A DNA stretch of 16,343 nt from Clostridiales bacterium (GTDB taxonomy: Bacteria > Bacillota > Clostridia > Christensenellales > Aristaeellaceae). The position numbers were made by a program, and so were the translations under genes. Of this stretch, positions 13,586 through 16,343 are shown piece by piece. Each line of letters begins with the position of its first letter. The first letter of the stretch is position 1. The notes beneath the pieces are model-generated. The model ran no database searches and was not told the DNA's origin. It saw only the letters and a program-made list of their open reading frames with translations. The DNA lies in NCBI GenBank assembly GCA_004554085.1, contig SFNY01000051.1:1-16343 (forward strand), read 5' to 3'.

Positions 13586-14036
13586 CCGGATGGAGTTCTG
13601 AACAACGCCAAAGTCTTTCTCCATCCGGCGGCTTCCGGGGAGGGATGCGGGCAGGTCTGCTCCCGGTCTGCCCGCTGAGAAAGCCATCCTGCGCAGGCGC
13701 AAAGCGTCAAGCGCCCGCGTGCGTCGTATCCCCCGACGAAATACAGATGGAGGCGGCCGGTTGGGCCCCGGCCGCCGGTAACTGCAAATACCTGCGCAAG
13801 CAGTTGTTTGATCGCATGCAACAGAACATCGGGATGTGCCGCAGCGCATGCATCGCTGCTCCGGCGACGTCCGGCGCCATCCGCCGTGGTTAGCCCATTG
13901 TTTGCGGCCGGAGGCTCCCAGCGCACCGGTCTGCGATCCGTTCTGTTCATCCTCCCGCGTGCAGCGGCGTGATTTGTCTGGCCGCCGCCTGCACCCACGG
14001 GATGGCCGCGCGGTGGTTTGCCCGATGAACCGCCGC
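13586..14036 (+). other. Gene-free array of strong hairpins, candidate structured RNA or leader
   Basis: Between the riboswitch terminator and the methyltransferase ribosome binding site there is no convincing gene but a chain of stems: CCGGATGGAG/CTCCATCCGG (13586-13595/13619-13628), GCGGGCAG/CTGCCCGC (13647-13654/13668-13675), GGCGC/GCGCC extended past one mismatch (13691-13720), CGTCG/CGACG (13722-13738), GGCGGCCGG/CCGGCCGCC (13752-13760/13768-13776), AACTGC/GCAGTT (13780-13805), GCATGC/GCATGC enclosing ACATC/GATGT (13814-13851), GTGCAG-CGGCG with CGCCG-c-CTGCAC (13959-13994) and GCGGTGGTT/AACCGCCGC (14010-14036). Arms differ from each other, so this is not a simple repeat. Open frames here have no recognisable protein features. 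Confidence 0.5.
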
Positions 14037-14077
14037 AGCCAATCCACGCTGAAACGATACAACAGGAGGTTTGATCC

Positions 14078-14863
14078 ATGGCCAAGTTCATCACCATCGG
14101 CGAACGCATTTCCGTCACCGCACCCGCCATCCGCAGAGCCTTTGCGGAGCGCGACCCCGAGCCCATCCTCAAGCGCGCGAAGGAGCAGCTGGATGCCGGC
14201 GCAAACTACATCGACGTCAACATCGGCCCCGCCGAGGCCGACGGCGAGGAGGTCATGCAGTGGGCGGTGAAGCTCCTGCAGGAGACCTTCGACAACGTGC
14301 CGCTGGCGCTGGACACCGCCAACATGAAGGCCATCGAGGCCGGCATTCAGGTGTACAACCGCCAGAAGGGCAAGCCCATCGTCAACTCCGCCGACGCGGG
14401 CGACCGCATCAACCGCATCGACCTTGCTGCCGCCAACGATGCCATCTGCGTGGCGCTGTGCTCCTGCAACGGCATCGCCGCCGACAACGACGAGCGCATG
14501 GCCCACTGCCAGAACATGCTGGAGCGCGGCCTGAGCCTGGGCATGGAGAGCGACGACCTGTGGTTCGATCCGCTGTTCCTGGTGGTCAAGGGCATGCAGG
14601 ACAAGCAGCTTGAGGTGCTGGAGGCCATCAAGATGTTCTCCGACATGGGCCTCAACTCCACCGGCGGGCTGTCCAACAACTCCAACGGCATGCCCAAGCA
14701 CATCCGGCCCATCATGGACAGCGCCCTGGTGGCCATGGCGATGATGCAGGGCCTGACCAGCGCCATCGTCAATCCCTGCGACCTGCGCCTGATGGAGACC
14801 ATCAAGAGCTGCGACATCATCAAGAACAACAACCTCTACGCGGATTCCTATCTGGAGATCTGA
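14078..14863 (+). CDS. acsE: Methyltetrahydrofolate:corrinoid/iron-sulfur protein methyltransferase (AcsE-like)
   Basis: Soluble pterin-binding TIM-barrel enzyme of 261 residues that moves the methyl group of methyl-tetrahydrofolate to the cobalt of a corrinoid protein, the entry step of the carbonyl branch of the Wood-Ljungdahl pathway or of related corrinoid systems. Length matches AcsE (about 262). The folate-site residues fall in their usual places: IGERIS at the first strand, Asp79 in LALDTAN, Asn103 in IVNSAD, Asp164 in WFDPLFLVV and Asn200 in GGLSNNSNG. ATG at 14078 follows ACAGGAGG with 8-bp spacing. The gene stands alone: no acsC, acsD, acsB or corrinoid-protein gene is adjacent in the window, and a terminator follows. 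An upstream cobalamin riboswitch suggests expression tracks corrinoid supply. A methyltransferase for another corrinoid protein is the main alternative. Confidence 0.88.
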   Translation: MAKFITIGERISVTAPAIRRAFAERDPEPILKRAKEQLDAGANYIDVNIGPAEADGEEVMQWAVKLLQETFDNVPLALDTANMKAIEAGIQVYNRQKGKPIVNSADAGDRINRIDLAAANDAICVALCSCNGIAADNDERMAHCQNMLERGLSLGMESDDLWFDPLFLVVKGMQDKQLEVLEAIKMFSDMGLNSTGGLSNNSNGMPKHIRPIMDSALVAMAMMQGLTSAIVNPCDLRLMETIKSCDIIKNNNLYADSYLEI

Positions 14864-14877
14864 GTCAGAAGCACGGG

Positions 14878-14911
14878 GGATGCCCGCAACGGCGGCGCAT
14901 CCTCTCTTTTT
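14878..14911 (+). terminator. Terminator of the methyltransferase gene
   Basis: GGATGC/GCATCC (14878-14883/14897-14902) with inner CCGC/GCGG and an AACG loop, followed by TCTCTTTTT. It begins 15 bp after the stop codon. The next 220 bases to the tRNA terminator hold no gene I can support. Confidence 0.8.
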
Positions 14912-15135
14912 ATAAGTAGAAAAAGCTATGGTACGGCTCTACCGGCGCTCCATCCGCTTTGACTTGAAAGAGCACGATGTGAAGGGAAGGTCGGAAAAGC
15001 AGAACACCGCCGCGCCTGTGGCAAACGCCTATGGACTGACGTGGTTGGACAGAATTTTGGACAAGAAAACGCGAACGAATAAATGAGGTCAGAAAAATGC
15101 AAGTACAGGATACAAAATCCTGCATTTTCTGCCCA

Positions 15136-15172
15136 AAAACAAAGAAAAGAACCTGCATTTCTGCAAGTTCTT
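15136..15172 (-). terminator. Terminator of the tRNA-Thr gene
   Basis: Minus strand: AAGAACTTGCA pairs with TGCAGGTTCTT (11 bp, one G-U pair) around a GAAA tetraloop (15147-15172), followed by TTCTTTGTTTTT. It begins directly after the CCA end of the tRNA. Confidence 0.8.
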
Positions 15173-15173
15173 A

Positions 15174-15239
15174 TGGAGCTGATGGCCGGATTCGAACCGG
15201 CGACCTCATCCTTACCAAGGAACACTCTACCGACTGAGC
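15174..15239 (-). tRNA. tRNA-Thr (anticodon GGU), missing its 5' acceptor strand
   Basis: Minus strand from GCTCAGTCGGTAGAGT (D arm) through the anticodon loop TTGGTAA (anticodon GGT), AGGTC variable loop, T arm GCCGG-TTCGAAT-CCGGC, acceptor 3' strand CATCAGC, T73 and encoded CCA. The 3' strand requires GCTGATG at the 5' end, but the bases upstream of the D arm are AAAGTCA plus TT, which do not pair. The molecule is therefore a 66-nt 3' fragment. The break coincides with the start of AT-richer DNA bearing a resolvase, the pattern of an attachment-site remnant at the end of an integrated element. A functional tRNA cannot be made unless the 5' end lies elsewhere. Confidence 0.75.
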
Positions 15240-15325
15240 AATGACTTTTACACAACAATAGCGACGAAATAGGCATACAAATGATGGAGCTGTATCATCT
15301 TTTAATGTGTGCCCGAGGGACGAAC

Positions 15326-15362
15326 AAGCCCGCTGTTTCGTGAGAAGCGATTCAGCGGGCTT
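15326..15362 (-). terminator. Hairpin downstream of the resolvase gene
   Basis: AAGCCCGCTG (15326-15335) and CAGCGGGCTT (15353-15362) form a perfect 10-bp stem with a 17-nt loop, starting 4 bp after the resolvase stop. On the minus strand it is followed only by TTGTTCG, so it is a moderate terminator. Confidence 0.55.
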
Positions 15363-15366
15363 TATC

Positions 15367-15918
15367 TTACTGTTGTACAGTTTTCACTTTGCGGTAGAAT
15401 GTTGCTTTGGTCATCCCTGCCAGCTTCATTGCCTCTACGGCGGTCATTTTGCCGTTCTGCCAGTCCTTGACGATGGAGGCGAAGTCGGCGCAAGGCTGGA
15501 TTTCAGGTCGCCCCATACGCCCTTCCTGCTTCGCTATGGCGATTCCCTCCGCCTGACGCTCCAACAGACATTCGCGCTCAAACTGTGCCAGTCCAGCGAA
15601 GATGGTGAGCATCAATCTGCCCGAGGGTGTGGAGGTATCAATCTTTTCTTTCTGTGATATAAAATCCACGCCCTTTTCAGAGAGCTTTCCCACGATGGCA
15701 AGCAAATCCTGTGTGTTGCGGGCGATTCGGGAATAGCTTTCTACTTCCACCACATCACCTTCCCGAACATAGTCCAGCATTGCTTTCAATTCCGGGCGTT
15801 CTGCGTTTTTACCGCTGGCTTTCTCAATATATACGCGGTCAAACTGCGCTTTGTCGGTTTCCTGTCGTGCGGTGTTCTGTTCCTGTGTGCTTACGCGGAT
15901 ATACTTGATTCGTGCCAT
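15367..15918 (-). CDS. Small serine recombinase (resolvase/invertase family)
   Basis: Site-specific DNA recombinase of 183 residues, the length of Tn3/gamma-delta-type resolvases and Hin-type invertases. The nucleophile is Ser10 in YIRVSTQEQN with Arg8 beside it. The active-site arginines are Arg64 and Arg67 in SYSRIARNTQDLL, followed by GVDFISQKEKIDTSTPSGRLMLTIFAGLAQFERE, the E-helix region with GxxxxxxFAxxAxFER. A short C-terminal helix-turn-helix (about 158-180: MTAVEAMKLAGMTKATFYRKVK) binds DNA. ATG at 15918 is preferred over an upstream TTG, as AAGGGG lies 8 bp before it. Immediately upstream are repeated GTATCA/TGATAC half-sites arranged like a res site, so it likely resolves cointegrates or dimers and represses its own gene. 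It belongs to the probable mobile element at the right end. Confidence 0.93.
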   Translation of the reverse strand: MARIKYIRVSTQEQNTARQETDKAQFDRVYIEKASGKNAERPELKAMLDYVREGDVVEVESYSRIARNTQDLLAIVGKLSEKGVDFISQKEKIDTSTPSGRLMLTIFAGLAQFERECLLERQAEGIAIAKQEGRMGRPEIQPCADFASIVKDWQNGKMTAVEAMKLAGMTKATFYRKVKTVQQ

Positions 15919-15946
15919 TGTCAACGCCCCTTTCGTTGATAATAGT

Positions 15947-16070
15947 GTATCATAAGTGTATCAAAATGTCAATATCAATTATGATACGGCTCAAAACTTA
16001 ATAAATAAATATATGATACGCGAAAATGACCTGTTTTTCAGCGTATCAGAAAGTATACTATTTGATACGC
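15947..16070. repeat. Resolvase recognition region (res-like site)
   Basis: Half-sites GTATCA and its complement TGATAC recur in this AT-rich stretch: GTATCA at 15947, 15958 and 16043; TGATAC at 15982, 16014 and 16063. They define a 30-bp inverted pair (15958-15987), a middle unit with a clear right half (16014-16019) and degenerate left half, and a 26-bp pair (16043-16068) flanked by GC for 8-bp arms (16041-16070). Three unequal subsites next to the resolvase start mimic res of Tn3-type transposons (28, 34 and 25 bp). The resolvase promoter must overlap the first subsite. Confidence 0.65.
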
Positions 16071-16086
16071 TTCCAGAATCCAATAG

Positions 16087-16122
16087 AAAGGGCGGAAACA
16101 GTTCTGGTCTGCTTCCGCCTTT
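16087..16122. terminator. Hairpin between the res-like site and the right-end gene
   Basis: AAAGGGCGGAA (16087-16097) and TTCCGCCTTT (16113-16122) pair with one bulged G. No long U-run follows on either strand; it could terminate the minus-strand gene whose 3' end is at 16240, or insulate the resolvase promoter. A second small stem, GGGAAG/CTTCCC, lies at 16151-16169. Otherwise 16071-16239 holds nothing I can name. Confidence 0.4.
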
Positions 16123-16239
16123 GCGATTTATCCATATCCCGGGTAGGTTATTGGGAAGATTTCTGCTTCCCGGTTCGTTTTCCTTATAGTGTGACCTGAA
16201 ATAAAAAACTATGGGCTGTTTGTTTTCTGATAATGGAGG

Positions 16240-16343
16240 TTAGCGTTCAAGAATGGTTCCCTTGAACATATCCCGGATTCGTTTTTCTGCAACCTTGCAG
16301 GCTTCTTCTTCCACTATCTTTGCTGCCTCCACCATCGATGCCA
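16240..16343 (-). CDS. 3' end of an unidentified gene (partial)
   Basis: A reading frame enters from the right edge and stops at TAA (16240-16242), leaving the last 33 residues. They form a charged amphipathic helix (VEAAKIVEEEACKVAEKRI, then RDMFKGTILER). The other two minus-strand frames are closed by stops, and the composition is protein-like, so it is probably real. It lies upstream of the res-like site on the same strand as the resolvase, most likely part of the same mobile element. Too little remains to assign a family; a coiled-coil or DNA-associated accessory protein is possible. Confidence 0.5.
   Translation of the reverse strand, partial: ASMVEAAKIVEEEACKVAEKRIRDMFKGTILER

Noticed and set aside
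13471..13893. 140-codon plus-strand frame through the terminator and hairpin array
   Set aside because: No ribosome binding site of note, starts before the intrinsic terminator, and composition is not protein-like; the stems explain the sequence better.
13327..14701. Long open frames on the minus strand across the methyltransferase leader and gene
   Set aside because: They are antisense to the methyltransferase or run through the riboswitch and hairpins, are Arg/Gly/Pro-rich and show no domain.
14928..15086. 52-codon plus-strand frame between the methyltransferase terminator and the tRNA
   Set aside because: It starts MVRLYRRSIRF and looks mildly protein-like, but has no ribosome binding site, follows a strong terminator and matches no family I recognise.
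14926..15276. A 116-codon minus-strand open frame with an SVGRVFLGKDEVAGSNPAISS segment
   Set aside because: That segment is a translation of the tRNA-Thr sequence; such frames are common annotation artefacts.
15947..16070. CRISPR-like or iteron array
   Set aside because: The repeated unit is only 6 bp and occurs in both orientations beside a resolvase gene, which fits a res site rather than CRISPR or a replication origin.

Overview
The window looks like a GC-rich chromosomal segment from an anaerobic Clostridia-type Firmicute, probably a gut member of Oscillospirales, Christensenellales or a relative. The reasons are strong AGGAGG-type ribosome binding sites, a BceRSAB-like two-component/ABC module, a monomeric [FeFe] hydrogenase, a B12-riboswitch-controlled corrinoid methyltransferase of Wood-Ljungdahl type, and a hairpin-rich intergenic repeat. 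The assignment is an inference from gene content; no marker gene is present.

Layout, left to right. (1) 66-3070, minus strand: response regulator, histidine kinase, ABC ATPase and FtsX-like permease. The permease stops after about 194 residues in an AT-richer tail, so it is truncated or interrupted. (2) 3176-4881, minus: a two-gene operon, a DUF2268-like putative metallopeptidase overlapping a MerR/TipA-like regulator, read from a promoter with the 19-bp spacer typical of MerR control. (3) 4926-7390, minus: four tightly packed genes (glycine-rich membrane protein, GyrI-like ligand-binding protein, isoprenylcysteine-methyltransferase-like membrane protein, DUF4097 lipoprotein). (4) 7569-9440, minus: TetR regulator, GNAT acetyltransferase and a six-helix membrane protein. 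The promoters of regions 3 and 4 carry the same 24-bp operator-like element (19/24 identical), so the TetR protein probably controls both. (5) 9515-9829: a composite of palindromes bounded by near-identical 27/28-bp copies, one of which contains the stop codon of the next gene. (6) 9814-11214, minus: MATE efflux pump with a GC-rich leader hairpin. (7) 11453-13161, plus: [FeFe] hydrogenase-like iron-sulfur protein coupled by ATGA overlap to a small Cys-rich, HMA-like protein. (8) 13188-14911, plus: consensus promoter, cobalamin riboswitch, intrinsic terminator, about 450 nt of back-to-back hairpins with no gene, then the methyltetrahydrofolate:corrinoid protein methyltransferase gene and its terminator. 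(9) 15136-16343: a tRNA-Thr(GGU) with its own terminator but without its 5' acceptor strand, a small serine resolvase with an adjacent three-part res-like site, and the 3' end of an unidentified gene. This last part is more AT-rich and looks like the end of an integrated mobile element.

Functionally the left two thirds is a series of small stress/drug-response modules, each with its own regulator (BceRS-like, MerR, TetR) next to an effector (ABC transporter, peptidase, acetyltransferase, membrane proteins, MATE pump). The right third holds anaerobic energy and one-carbon genes and ends at a probable mobile-element junction. The least explained part is the roughly 855-nt leader of the methyltransferase gene.
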